DNA from: Corallococcus coralloides DSM 2259 | GTDB lineage: Bacteria; Myxococcota; Myxococcia; Myxococcales; Myxococcaceae | DNA: 64,000 nt | NCBI RefSeq assembly: GCF_000255295.1 | Contig: NC_017030.1 | Coordinates: forward strand, 2,356,001 to 2,420,000 | Reading direction: 5' to 3' | Part shown: in pieces, positions 54,436-62,994 of the stretch | How positions within the stretch are numbered: the stretch's first letter is position 1 | How the letters are laid out: each line of letters opens with the position of its first letter | The notes under the pieces: model-generated | Seen by the model: only the letters and a program-made list of their open reading frames with translations | Told to the model about the DNA's origin: nothing | Databases searched by the model: none | Made by a program: the position numbers and the translations under genes

Positions 54436-55158
54436 ATGGACGAAGCCCTCAAGCAGCTACTGACCCTCGGGCGCGGCTCCTTCGAGAAGAAGCAGTACGC
54501 CCAGGCCGAGCAGTTCTTGACGAAGGTGGTCGAGCAGAATCCGACCTTCGCCGACGTCTACAACATGCTCGGCATCATCTACCACGACCAGGGCCAGTTC
54601 GCCCGGGCGCAGCGGGCCTTTGAGTCCGCGCTGCGGCTCAACCCCGCGTACACCGAGGCCGCGCTCAACCTGGCGGTCATCTACAACGACATGGGGAAGT
54701 ACGCGGAGGCGAAGGAGGTCTACCAGGCCGCCTTGTCCCGCCAGAAGGGCGCCCCTGGCGAGCTGGACCCCTACGTCATGAAGAAGGTGGCCAACATGTA
54801 CGCCGACATTGGCGACGTGTTCGCCTCCAGCGGCGTGTGGGCCAAGGCCATTGAGGAGTACCGCCGCGCGCTGGCCCACTTCCCGGAGTTCGTGGACATC
54901 CGGCTGAAGCTGGGCAATGCCCTGCGTGACGCTGGCGACAACGCGGCGGCCCTGGCGGAGTACGAACAGGTCATCGCGCAGAATCCGTCGTACATTCCTG
55001 GACGGATCAACTATGGAATCGCCCTGTACTCGGCGGGACGCCGTGACGAGGCGGTGAAGGTCTGGGAAGACGTGCTCGTGCGCAGCCCCGGCAACAAGAG
55101 CGCGCAGATGTACCTCAACCTGGTGAAGGACCCGGGGAAGGCGGAAGTGACGGGTTGA
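54436..55158 (+). CDS. TPR protein
   Basis: 240 residues made almost wholly of TPR units (YAQAEQFLTKVVEQNPTFADVYNMLGIIYHDQGQFARAQRAFESALRLNPAYTEAALNLAVIYNDMGKYAEA, and further copies to the end). No signal peptide, so probably cytosolic. TPR pairs bind peptides or partner proteins. Its position between a membrane protein and an FHA/DUF4388 protein suggests a signalling or assembly adaptor. Confidence 0.82.
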   Translation: MDEALKQLLTLGRGSFEKKQYAQAEQFLTKVVEQNPTFADVYNMLGIIYHDQGQFARAQRAFESALRLNPAYTEAALNLAVIYNDMGKYAEAKEVYQAALSRQKGAPGELDPYVMKKVANMYADIGDVFASSGVWAKAIEEYRRALAHFPEFVDIRLKLGNALRDAGDNAAALAEYEQVIAQNPSYIPGRINYGIALYSAGRRDEAVKVWEDVLVRSPGNKSAQMYLNLVKDPGKAEVTG

Positions 55159-55195
55159 GCACCATGGCAACTTCCATCATCGAGGTCGCGGCACC

Positions 55196-56140
55196 GTGAG
55201 CACTCCTGGCGGTACGGCGAAGTCCTTTGCCCTCAAGTTCATCTCCGGGAAGTACCAGGGCGGTGAGTTCCCGCTGAAGGCCAACAAGCAGATCGTCGTC
55301 GGACGGTCGAGCGAGTTGGACATGGTGCTGGTGGAGGACATGGTCTCGCGCAAGCACGCGAAGATCCTGTTCTCCGACGGAGCCATCACCATCGAGGACC
55401 TGGGGTCCACCAACGGCACCTTCGTCAACGGCGAGAAGGTCAAGCAGGCCAAGCTGAAGGAGGGAGACCGCATCCTCATCGGGACCTCCATCCTCAAGCT
55501 CGTGCACCAGGGCGCGGAGAGCGCCCCGGTGGACGAGAGCGTCGTGAAGCAGAAGCTGGAGGAGGCCGCCGCCGCCCAGGCCGCGCGCACCACCAAGGCC
55601 AGCTCCATGACGGGGAAGATTGAAGAGATTCCCCTCCCGGACCTGCTCCAGCTCTTCCACACGTCCAAGAAGAACGGCGTGCTCGTGGTGAACAACGCCC
55701 ACGAGGGGAAGATCTACCTGCGCCAGGGCCGCGTGTACTACGCGGTCATCGACGACAACCACAACCTGGGCCCGCAGAAGAGCTTCAACCGCATCGTCAC
55801 CTGGGAAGAGGGTGACTTCGAGCTGCGCGCCGCGGACACGCAGGAGTTCATGGTGGAGCTGGACTCCTCCACCGAAGCGCTCCTGATGGACGCCCTGCGG
55901 CAGCTGGACGAGTTCAAGCGTCTGCAGCCGAACCTGCCGCCCATGGCCACGGCGCTGCGCATCGCGCAGCCGCTGACGGCGCCCTTGAAGGAACTGACGC
56001 CGGAGCACCTGGACGTGCTGCAGCTGGTGCACAACCACGGCTCGCTGGGCGGCGTGCTGGACCACTCGGACGGCGATGACGTGCTCACCGCCGAAACGGT
56101 GGTGCAGCTCATGAAGCGCGACTACGTGCGCGCGGAGTAG
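55196..56140 (+). CDS. FHA domain plus DUF4388 (PATAN-like) protein
   Basis: 314 residues from GTG 55196. The FHA domain (residues about 20-105) shows GRSSE, SRKHA and STNGTFVNG, the phosphothreonine-binding signature. DUF4388 follows from about residue 140 (SSMTGKIEEIPLPDLLQLFHTSKKNGVLVV... EGKIYLRQGRVYYAVIDD), a domain frequent in myxobacterial signalling proteins. The C-terminal part is helical. It should recognise a phosphorylated partner, perhaps a Ser/Thr-kinase substrate. There is no kinase gene beside it. Confidence 0.88.
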   Translation: MSTPGGTAKSFALKFISGKYQGGEFPLKANKQIVVGRSSELDMVLVEDMVSRKHAKILFSDGAITIEDLGSTNGTFVNGEKVKQAKLKEGDRILIGTSILKLVHQGAESAPVDESVVKQKLEEAAAAQAARTTKASSMTGKIEEIPLPDLLQLFHTSKKNGVLVVNNAHEGKIYLRQGRVYYAVIDDNHNLGPQKSFNRIVTWEEGDFELRAADTQEFMVELDSSTEALLMDALRQLDEFKRLQPNLPPMATALRIAQPLTAPLKELTPEHLDVLQLVHNHGSLGGVLDHSDGDDVLTAETVVQLMKRDYVRAE

Positions 56141-56152
56141 GGCGGGAACACC

Positions 56153-57217
56153 ATGGCGGGCAAGAAGCCGGTGGCGCCGAAGAAGCGCCTCACGGAGATG
56201 AGCCACTGCGCGGGCTGCGCGGCGAAGCTCAAGGCGGGGGACCTGGCGACGGTCCTGGGCGGGCTGAAGGGGGCGGCGTCCCACCCCCGGGCCCTGGTGG
56301 GCTTCAACACGAACGACGACGCGGCCGTGTACCAGGTCGCGCCGGGCATGGCCGTGGTGGAGACGGTGGACTTCTTCCCGCCGCTCGTGGACGACCCGTT
56401 CCAGTTCGGCGCCATCGCCGCGGCCAACGCGCTGTCGGACATCTGGGCCATGGGCGCGAAGCCGCTGTTCGCGCTCAATCTGGTCTGCTTCCCGGACGAG
56501 CTGCCGCTCAAGACGCTGCAGAAGATTCTCGCGGGCGGCCAGTCCAAGGCGGACGAGGCGGGCATCCCCATCCTGGGCGGCCACAGCATCCGCGACCCGG
56601 AGCCCAAGTTCGGCATGGCCGTCACCGGCGTGGTGCACCCGAAGAAGGTGCTCACCAACGCGGGCGCGAAGCCGGGGGACGTGCTGCTGCTCACCAAGCC
56701 CGTGGGCACGGGCATCGCCACCACCGCCATCAAGCGGGGCCTTGCGTCCAAGCAGCTCACGAAGCGCGTGACGGCGCAGATGGCCACGCTCAACAAGGCA
56801 GCCGGTGAGGTGTTCGCGTCGGGGGCGTTCAAGGTGAACGCGCTCACGGACGTGACGGGCTTTGGCCTCCTGGGCCACCTGCTGGAGATGATGAACGGCG
56901 CGAAGACGCGCGCGGCGGTGGACCTGGAGCGCATCCCGCTCATCGCGGAGGTGCCCGCGTTGGCGGAGGCCGGCGTGATTCCAGGCGGCACGAAGACGAA
57001 CCTCGCCCACGTGAAGAAGCAGGTGACGTTCCCGGAGGGGCTGCCGGAGCACATCCAGTGGCTGCTCGCGGACGCGCAGACCAACGGCGGCCTCCTGGCC
57101 AGCGTGCCCGCGCGCCACGCGCTCAAGGCCCTCCAGGCGCTGGAGAAGGCGGGCGTGGACGCGGCCCTCATCGGAGAAGTGCAGGCGGGCCGCCCCGGCA
57201 TCGACGTCATCGGCTGA
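56153..57217 (+). CDS. selD: Selenide, water dikinase
   Basis: 354 residues. The catalytic site is C22 with K25 in SHCAGCAAKLKAGD, so it is a cysteine form and not a selenoprotein. The ATP-binding blocks are NTNDDAAVYQV, VETVDFFPPLVDDPFQFG, AANALSDIWAMGAKP and GGHSIRDPEPKFGMAVTG. It makes selenophosphate for selenocysteine or selenouridine. No selA, selB or selU lies in the window, so the use cannot be told. It is 12 bp behind the FHA gene. Confidence 0.93.
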   Translation: MAGKKPVAPKKRLTEMSHCAGCAAKLKAGDLATVLGGLKGAASHPRALVGFNTNDDAAVYQVAPGMAVVETVDFFPPLVDDPFQFGAIAAANALSDIWAMGAKPLFALNLVCFPDELPLKTLQKILAGGQSKADEAGIPILGGHSIRDPEPKFGMAVTGVVHPKKVLTNAGAKPGDVLLLTKPVGTGIATTAIKRGLASKQLTKRVTAQMATLNKAAGEVFASGAFKVNALTDVTGFGLLGHLLEMMNGAKTRAAVDLERIPLIAEVPALAEAGVIPGGTKTNLAHVKKQVTFPEGLPEHIQWLLADAQTNGGLLASVPARHALKALQALEKAGVDAALIGEVQAGRPGIDVIG

Positions 57218-57280
57218 AGCACACGCGCCCGGGTGCGGATTTCGCCTCCGGGCCGGGCCTCCGCTAACATCCCGGCGCGA

Positions 57281-58087
57281 ATGTCGCCGCGCCGCTTCCC
57301 CCTCTACCTCCCCGTGCTCGCGTGCCTCCTGCCGGCCCTCGCCGGGGCGGGGGAGCGCGGCGCTCGCATCGTCATCGACCCGGGACATGGCGGGGCGAAG
57401 GAGGGCGCGAAGGGGCCCGGGGACCTCTGGGAGAAGGAGGTCGCGCTCCAGATTGCCCAGCGCCTGCGCGAGAAGCTGGAGGCCGCGGGCAGCGAGGTGT
57501 TCCTCACGCGCGACCGCGACACGCTGATGGCGCTGTCGGAGCGGGTGGAGTTCTCCAACATCCAGCGGCCGGACCTCTTCCTCTCCATTCATGCCAACTC
57601 CATGCCCACGAAGCGCCTGCGCGAGCGCACCGAGGGCATCGAGACGTACTTCCTCTCCGCCAACGCCTCCGGTGAGGCGGCGCGCGCGGTGGCGGACCGC
57701 GAGAACGCGGAAGCCCCCACGGCCCGTGCGGCGCGTGGCCACTCCACGCTGGCCTTCATCCTGGATGACCTGGCGCGCACGGAGGCGCATACGGATGCGT
57801 CCCGGCTGGCCTACGCCATCCACCCGCGCCTCGTCTCCAAGAGCGGCGCGGCGGACCGGGGCGTGCAGCAGGCGCCCTTCTTCGTCCTCACGGGCGTGGA
57901 GGCGCCGGCGGTGCTGATTGAAGTGGGCTTCATCTCCCACCCGCAGGAGGGCGCGCGGCTGGGGAAGGCCGCGTACCAGGAGACGCTGGCGGAGGCCATC
58001 GCGGACGGGGTGTTGGCCTTCCTCCGGGAGACGCGGCGGCGGGACTCCTCACCCTCGCAACCGGTGGCTGGATCCACCGCGCCCTGA
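57281..58087 (+). CDS. N-acetylmuramoyl-L-alanine amidase (Amidase_3)
   Basis: 268 residues from ATG 57281, with a signal peptide (LYLPVLACLLPALAGAG). The zinc site is read from IVIDPGHGGAKEGAKG (H36), the Glu in LWEKEVAL, the His of LSIHANS and the catalytic Glu in LIEVGFISHP. It cleaves the stem peptide from muramic acid in the periplasm, during division or wall turnover. AmiC-type N-terminal targeting domains are absent. The next gene, rph, begins after 48 bp. Confidence 0.9.
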   Translation: MSPRRFPLYLPVLACLLPALAGAGERGARIVIDPGHGGAKEGAKGPGDLWEKEVALQIAQRLREKLEAAGSEVFLTRDRDTLMALSERVEFSNIQRPDLFLSIHANSMPTKRLRERTEGIETYFLSANASGEAARAVADRENAEAPTARAARGHSTLAFILDDLARTEAHTDASRLAYAIHPRLVSKSGAADRGVQQAPFFVLTGVEAPAVLIEVGFISHPQEGARLGKAAYQETLAEAIADGVLAFLRETRRRDSSPSQPVAGSTAP

Positions 58088-58135
58088 TAAAGCGTGGGGG
58101 CTTCGCCTGTCCCTCCCTGTCAGGAGCCTTCCCTC

Positions 58136-58840
58136 GTGCGTTCGTTCAACCGTGGTGCGCTGGACCTTCGGCCTGTCACCCTCACGCCCAACGTCAACCG
58201 CTACGCGGAGGGCTCCGTCCAGGTGGAGTTCGGCCACACCAAGGTGCTCGTCACCTGCTCGGTGGAGGACCGCGTCCCACCGCACCTGATGGGCAAGGGC
58301 AGCGGCTGGGTGACGGCCGAGTACGGCATGCTCCCGCGCGCCACGCACACCCGCGGCTCGCGCGAGGCCGCCAAGGGCAAGCAGTCCGGCCGCACCATGG
58401 AGATCCAGCGGCTCATCGGCCGTGCCCTGCGCGCGTCGGTGGACCTGCAGGCCCTGGGCGTGCGCACCTTCACGCTGGACTGTGACGTCATCCAGGCGGA
58501 CGGCGGCACGCGCACCGCGTCCATCACCGGCGCGTACGTGGCGCTGGTGCTGGCCATGCGCTCGCTCAACAAGCCGGGCATCCTGAAGGGCCTCACCCCG
58601 CTGGCCGCCGTCTCCGTGGGCGTGGTGAACGGCGAGGTGCGCGTGGACCTGGACTACGACGAGGACTCCACCGCGGAGGTGGACCTGAACCTCGTGGCCA
58701 CGGGCGACGGCCGCATCGTGGAGGTGCAGGGCACCGCCGAGCACAAACTCTTCGACCGCAAGTCGATGGACGCGATGCTGGACGGAGGCCTGGCCGCCAT
58801 CCAGCAGCTCGCCGCCGCGCAGGCGAAGGTGCTGGGATGA
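58136..58840 (+). CDS. rph: Ribonuclease PH
   Basis: 234 residues from GTG 58136, with AGGAG nine bases upstream. The RNase PH core is complete: [81 protein letters not shown] and the closing [15 protein letters not shown]. It trims tRNA 3' ends by phosphorolysis, which suits its place just ahead of a tRNA cluster. Its stop overlaps the rdgB start (ATGA). Confidence 0.95.
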   Translation: MRSFNRGALDLRPVTLTPNVNRYAEGSVQVEFGHTKVLVTCSVEDRVPPHLMGKGSGWVTAEYGMLPRATHTRGSREAAKGKQSGRTMEIQRLIGRALRASVDLQALGVRTFTLDCDVIQADGGTRTASITGAYVALVLAMRSLNKPGILKGLTPLAAVSVGVVNGEVRVDLDYDEDSTAEVDLNLVATGDGRIVEVQGTAEHKLFDRKSMDAMLDGGLAAIQQLAAAQAKVLG

Positions 58841-59427
58841 AGCCGAAGCTCCTCTTCGCCACTGGCAACGCCGGCAAGGTGCGCGAACTGCGCCTGCTCG
58901 TGGGTGACGCGGTGGAGGTGGTGTCCCTCAAGGACCTGCCCCCCGTGCCGGAGCCCGTGGAGGACGGCGCCACCTTCGAGGAGAACGCGGTGAAGAAGGC
59001 CCGCGCCTACTCGGAGGCCACCGGGCTGCCCGCGCTAGCGGACGACTCCGGGCTGTGCGTGGACGCGCTGGACGGACGGCCCGGCGTGCACTCCGCCCGC
59101 TACGCGCCGGGGGACGACAAGGACCGGTACGAGAAGCTCCTCACCGAGCTGGCGGACGTGCCGGATGCCCAGCGCACCGCGTCCTTCCGCTGCGCCCTGG
59201 CGCTGGTGACGGGGAAGGGGGACGCACCCCGGGTGGAGGTGGGGCGCTGCGAGGGCGTCATCCTTCGGGCTCCGAAGGGCACCCACGGCTTCGGCTACGA
59301 CCCCGTGTTCCAGGTGGAGGGGCAGGGCGGGCGCTCCATGGCGGAGCTGCCACCGGAGGAGAAGTCGCGGGTGTCGCACCGGGCCCGGGCCTTCCAGCTG
59401 ATGCGGCGCCATCTGTTGGCGCTCTGA
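58837..59427 (+). CDS. rdgB: dITP/XTP pyrophosphatase
   Basis: 196 residues. HAM1/RdgB blocks are present: [57 protein letters not shown] and the loop HGFGYDPVF with the end SHRARAF. It removes inosine and xanthosine triphosphates from the nucleotide pool. The classic rph-rdgB order is kept. Confidence 0.95.
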   Translation: MKPKLLFATGNAGKVRELRLLVGDAVEVVSLKDLPPVPEPVEDGATFEENAVKKARAYSEATGLPALADDSGLCVDALDGRPGVHSARYAPGDDKDRYEKLLTELADVPDAQRTASFRCALALVTGKGDAPRVEVGRCEGVILRAPKGTHGFGYDPVFQVEGQGGRSMAELPPEEKSRVSHRARAFQLMRRHLLAL

Positions 59428-59498
59428 CCGGGCGGGCGGGCGTCAGGAAGAGCAGGCTTGCGCGTCCGTCCGCGTTAGGCGAAGAATGCAGCACTTCT

Positions 59499-59575
<77 letters not shown>

Positions 59576-59611
59576 GAAGTGCCGTGATGTTTCAGCAGTG
59601 AGGACCGGCCA

Positions 59612-59685
59612 GCTCCAGTAGCTCAGCTGGATAGAGCACCGACCTTCTAAGTCGGGGGTCGCAGGTTCGAGCCCTGCCTGGGGCG
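59612..59685 (+). tRNA. tRNA-Arg (TCT)
   Basis: Acceptor GCTCCAG pairs with CTGGGGC (one wobble); D arm GCTC/GAGC; anticodon stem CCGAC/GTCGG around CTTCTAA, giving anticodon TCT; T arm GCAGG-TTCGAGC-CCTGC. CCA is not encoded. Confidence 0.95.
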
Positions 59686-59778
59686 CTAATCTGCTGGCCG
59701 GTGGTTTTGGGCCTTGAACGGCCCCGGTTTCCACGGTAGGAGACCGCCGCAGCAACGCCGTTGGACGTGCGAAGTGAC

Positions 59779-59853
59779 GGCGAATGTAGCTCAACTGGTT
59801 AGAGCGCCGGACTGTGACTCCGGAGGTTGCCGGTTCGATCCCGGTCATTCGCC
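59779..59853 (+). tRNA. tRNA-His (GTG)
   Basis: Acceptor GCGAATG pairs with CATTCGC, with the His-specific extra G at -1 (59779) opposite C73; anticodon stem CCGGA/TCCGG around CTGTGAC, giving anticodon GTG; T arm GCCGG-TTCGATC-CCGGT. Confidence 0.95.
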
Positions 59854-59868
59854 CTTCTTTGCTTCCCC

Positions 59869-59942
59869 GCGCCTATAGCTCAACTGGATAGAGCATCGGC
59901 CTTCGAAGCCGAGGGTTGGGGGTTCAAGTCCCTCTGGGCGCA
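59869..59942 (+). tRNA. tRNA-Arg (TCG)
   Basis: Acceptor GCGCCTA pairs with TGGGCGC; D arm GCTC/GAGC; anticodon stem TCGGC/GCCGA around CTTCGAA, giving anticodon TCG; T arm with TTCAAGT. It is the last of four tRNAs and marks the point where the DNA changes character. Confidence 0.93.
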
Positions 59943-60034
59943 CTGTCTCAACCCTCTTGAAGTCGCGTCAGACGCCGCCTCCCGGCTCCGCGCTTCGACT
60001 TCCCCTCAGTCAAACGCAGCCACCACCCTCCGTG

Positions 60035-60050
60035 TGGCACTGGAATTGTT
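60035..60050 (+). promoter_or_regulatory. Near-consensus sigma-54 promoter ahead of the trypsin-like gene
   Basis: TGGCAC, five bases (TGGAA), then TTGTT. The -24 box is exact, but the -12 box has GT where GC is expected. An AT-rich leader of about 70 bases follows to the start codon at 60122. The -12 deviation makes this uncertain. Confidence 0.35.
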
Positions 60051-60121
60051 CACGGGGAAATAATTCCTTTCATTCCTGTCTTGTTTGTCTAAAAGCCCCC
60101 GCGCTTTCCGTGAAGGGGACT

Positions 60122-61426
60122 ATGACAAACAAGACGAACGTGGCGCGTTGGGGCGCTTCGCGAAGTGTGGCGATGTGGATGGCCGTCGTGTCCGGGCTTT
60201 CGGCCGGTGCGTGTGGATCCGCCGAGGGCAACCTGGATGACTCCAGACACCTGGAGGAACGCCGGGACAAAGCCATTTCTTTCTATGATGACCGTCAGGA
60301 TGTCTATGCGCATCCCGATGCGACCCTGGTCGATCTCGCCGTCAACTCGACGCCGACCATGATGACCAGGTCTGCGGCACCTACGCCGGCGAATGTCGCT
60401 GCAAGCCAGATCCTCGGGGCGGCCAGGGGGCTTTGCTCAAGCGAGCGGTTCTACAACGACCCGACGCTGGGAGAATGCTCAGGGGTCTTGATTGACGACG
60501 ACCTTGTCCTCACCGCGGGACATTGCGTCGGGACGTCATGTGGCGCGGAAGATTGGATCTTCGGGTACTACCGTACCAACGCCACGACGGTCGCCTCCAT
60601 GTCGAGCGCGGACTTCTTCTCCTGCAAGGAGATTGTGCTCAACCGGCGCCTCGAGAGTGGCTCGTCCTGGATTGAGGACTACGCCATCGTCCGGCTGGAT
60701 CGTCCGGCGACACCGCGATTCACTCCGGCCCGGGTGGCCTTCGGGAACCATCCGTTCCCTCAGGGACAGCCCATGGCCCTCATTGGCTCTCCCAGTGGGA
60801 TTCCGCTGAAGATTGATTCAGCGGGCATCCTGCGGTCCCTGGCCACTGACAACAACCTCAAGGCGGACCTGGATACGTTCGGTGGGAACTCTGGCAGCGC
60901 CATCTACGCGCAGGGGGGCTATACCGTGGCAGGGGTCCTCTTCGCTGGCGCAGGTGGAGATGACTACGTGCCGAACAGCACCAACACCTGCAACGTGGCG
61001 AATGAGTCGCTCTGGCGTGAAACCGCCTCGGGCTATGCCATGCGGCCCATTCTCGACAAGCTTTGTGCCACGCCGGGCTTCACCAGCAGCCGGCTGTGCT
61101 TCAACTTCAAGGGCGCGATCGAGGGCATCGACAGCGCGGGCTGGGTGACGGGGTGGATCTTCGACCGCAGGACGCCGGAGGCCCAGGTCACGGTGACCGT
61201 GAACCTCGTCCGGACGTCATTCCCTACCATCGGCACGAACTTCACGGTCCAGACCGACCGGATCCGGCCGGACATCAACCAGCAGTTCGGGCTCACGGGG
61301 ACCCATGGTTTCCGGTTCCAGATTCCCTCTTCGTACTTCAATGGCTCGGGCTTCGTGGGGGCCACCGTGCCTGATACGTCATTCCCGTATGCCTACAACC
61401 TGCCAGGCGGCCCGATGACCTTCTAG
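60122..61426 (+). CDS. Trypsin-like serine protease lipoprotein (S1)
   Basis: 434 residues from ATG 60122, with AAGGGG upstream. Residues 1-31 form a lipoprotein signal (VVSGLSAGAC). The S1 triad is H134 (LTAGHC), D186 (DYAIVRLDRP) and S257 (FGGNSGSAIY). Paired cysteines such as SCGAED and FFSCKE suggest disulfides. The last 110 residues form an extra beta-rich domain (EGIDSAGWVTGWIFDRRTPEAQVTVTVNL). It should be anchored in the outer membrane or on the surface. Codon use is less GC3-biased than the housekeeping genes before the tRNAs. Confidence 0.88.
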   Translation: MTNKTNVARWGASRSVAMWMAVVSGLSAGACGSAEGNLDDSRHLEERRDKAISFYDDRQDVYAHPDATLVDLAVNSTPTMMTRSAAPTPANVAASQILGAARGLCSSERFYNDPTLGECSGVLIDDDLVLTAGHCVGTSCGAEDWIFGYYRTNATTVASMSSADFFSCKEIVLNRRLESGSSWIEDYAIVRLDRPATPRFTPARVAFGNHPFPQGQPMALIGSPSGIPLKIDSAGILRSLATDNNLKADLDTFGGNSGSAIYAQGGYTVAGVLFAGAGGDDYVPNSTNTCNVANESLWRETASGYAMRPILDKLCATPGFTSSRLCFNFKGAIEGIDSAGWVTGWIFDRRTPEAQVTVTVNLVRTSFPTIGTNFTVQTDRIRPDINQQFGLTGTHGFRFQIPSSYFNGSGFVGATVPDTSFPYAYNLPGGPMTF

Positions 61427-61466
61427 GTACCCTGTCATTGACGGGGCCGCCCGTCTGGGAATGAAG

Positions 61467-61499
61467 ACGCCCGCGTCCCCTCTTCGGGAACGCGGGCGT
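61467..61499. terminator. Hairpin between the protease and the first paralogous lipoprotein
   Basis: ACGCCCGCGT / ACGCGGGCGT with an internal loop around CCCCTCTTCGGGA. It lies in the 98-bp convergent gap and can serve both genes. A close copy follows the second paralogue at 62942-62972. Confidence 0.65.
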
Positions 61500-61524
61500 T
61501 GTTCATCTCACGGTGGGAACGCTG

Positions 61525-62841
61525 CTACTGGAGCAGCCTCGGCCAGTACCGGACCGAGCAATACACCGGGTGGCCTTCCCGGTCCGCCCACTCGGGTTCA
61601 ATCCAGCCCACGGGCTCGACGACCGTCCCATCGGCGCCCAGCATCAAGTGCTTGCAGGGAGACCAGTCCCCCTTGGGGCTGGACAGGAACGGGAGCGTGC
61701 CGCACGAAGCCCCCGTCGGCGAGAGGAGCTCCGCCTGCCGCTCGCAGCTCCAGTTGCCCGTGTCGGTGGCCGAAGGCCGGAAGTAGCCCTTGCCCCCCGG
61801 AAGCAGTTGGAGGGGCCGTTCCGCCCCCCGGGCGAGCCATTCGGGCGCGGGGCTTGCCTCGGGCTGCAGGGACTGGAAGGCCGCTGCCCACGTTCTGGCG
61901 CCGTGGTTGACGGCCAGGAACAGGCCCTCGTTCACCTGGGGCATGAGCTCGTAGCTGCCTGCCGGGGCCTGGGCCAGCGCGAGGAAGGGCTGCCCGGGCT
62001 GACCGTCGCTGTCCACCCAGAGCCCCTCCACCGTCGAGGGGCCGAACCGGGTATCGCCCACGGCCAGCACCAGGGTGTGACCCCGGGCATCCACGCCCAC
62101 GGCGCTCAAGGGCACGCTCAGGGACACGGGGAGGCTCCAGCGGGTCTCGCCGTGCACGCTGTAGGCCTTGAGGGTCCCATCCGCGAGGACCGCCCGGAGC
62201 CCGCCCGTCGGATCCACCGACGTCATCACGATCTCCGCCGCTTCGTTCGGCTGCTGGCGGGCATAACCGGTGGGCCCGTCGACGAACAGCAACCACTGGG
62301 GGACGTCCTGGATGGGGTCGGTGATGCCCAGCATCCCTCCGGGCTGCGCGGTCGCGCTGAAGTCGTTCACGCTGTACCAGAACAGAGAACCCCCGGAGCG
62401 CGTCGCGATCTGGAAGGTCACGCCGTTGCCTCGCAGGACCAGCGCGCCGCCCGCGCCATCCGGTGCGGTGGCGAAGCATGAAATCTCCCTGTCGCCCCGA
62501 TGGCTCCAGAGCTCGAACGCCGCGAGCTGCTGCGGCGAGATGCTCGGAACCCCCTCGCACGCCGCGGGGTCGGGCTGCTCTGGAGGCGTGCCCGCGTCCT
62601 GCTCCGGCGGAACACCCGCATCGTGCTGCTGCTCCGGAGGATTGCCCGGGTCCACCGGATCGGGTTTCGGAGTGTCGTCTCCGGTGACGCCGCCTGGATC
62701 CGGAACTCCGGTATCCACCTCTTGCGGCCGCTCAGGCGGCTCCACCACGGAACGCCCTGGCGCGGAGTTTCCGCAACCCGCGCCCACGCCACCCACGAAC
62801 AACCCCGCCACGATGAACCGCCATCCCCTGCGCCCAACCAT
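61525..62841 (-). CDS. Lipoprotein, paralogue 1 of a tandem pair
   Basis: 438 residues. The signal RRGWRFIVAGLFVGGVGAGC ends in a lipobox cysteine. A Pro/Asp/Glu-rich stalk of about 75 residues with PEQ-type repeats follows. The remaining domain has repeated strand-turn units (DPTGGLRAVLADGTLKAYSVHGETRWSLP, VDARGHTLVLAVGDTRFGPSTVEGLWVDSDGQPGQPFLALAQAPAGSYEL) that look like a beta-propeller, and cysteines near the C-terminus. The function is unknown. The neighbouring gene is a clear relative in the same order and strand. Confidence 0.78.
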   Translation of the reverse strand: MVGRRGWRFIVAGLFVGGVGAGCGNSAPGRSVVEPPERPQEVDTGVPDPGGVTGDDTPKPDPVDPGNPPEQQHDAGVPPEQDAGTPPEQPDPAACEGVPSISPQQLAAFELWSHRGDREISCFATAPDGAGGALVLRGNGVTFQIATRSGGSLFWYSVNDFSATAQPGGMLGITDPIQDVPQWLLFVDGPTGYARQQPNEAAEIVMTSVDPTGGLRAVLADGTLKAYSVHGETRWSLPVSLSVPLSAVGVDARGHTLVLAVGDTRFGPSTVEGLWVDSDGQPGQPFLALAQAPAGSYELMPQVNEGLFLAVNHGARTWAAAFQSLQPEASPAPEWLARGAERPLQLLPGGKGYFRPSATDTGNWSCERQAELLSPTGASCGTLPFLSSPKGDWSPCKHLMLGADGTVVEPVGWIEPEWADREGHPVYCSVRYWPRLLQ

Positions 62842-62857
62842 GTGCCCTGCTCCATCC

Positions 62858-62876
62858 CGGTCAATGTCCTTGACCG
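62858..62876. promoter_or_regulatory. Inverted repeat upstream of paralogue 1
   Basis: CGGTCAA / TTGACCG, perfect 7-bp arms with a 5-base spacer, 17 bp upstream of the start codon at 62841. It is a candidate operator or leader hairpin. Confidence 0.4.
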
Positions 62877-62941
62877 AGAGTGCAGGTGGAGGCGCTCTGC
62901 GTGGAATGCAAGGGCATGGCTCACGAGCGCGGCAAAGCAGG

Positions 62942-62972
62942 ACGCCCGCGCCCCTCTTCGGGACGCGGGCGT
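62942..62972. terminator. Hairpin after paralogue 2
   Basis: ACGCCCGCG / CGCGGGCGT with loop CCCCTCTTCGGGA. It lies 22 bp beyond the stop of the second lipoprotein and is nearly identical to the hairpin at 61467-61499 after the first, so the duplication included the 3' hairpin. Confidence 0.65.
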
Positions 62973-62994
62973 CGTGGTGCTCAGCGAACGCCGT

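Noticed and set aside
56207..56230. selD as a selenoprotein
   Set aside because: The catalytic position is an ordinary Cys codon and there is no in-frame TGA.
55115..57940. Minus-strand frame of 941 codons opposite FHA-selD-amidase
   Set aside because: It crosses three well-supported genes and has no recognisable domain.
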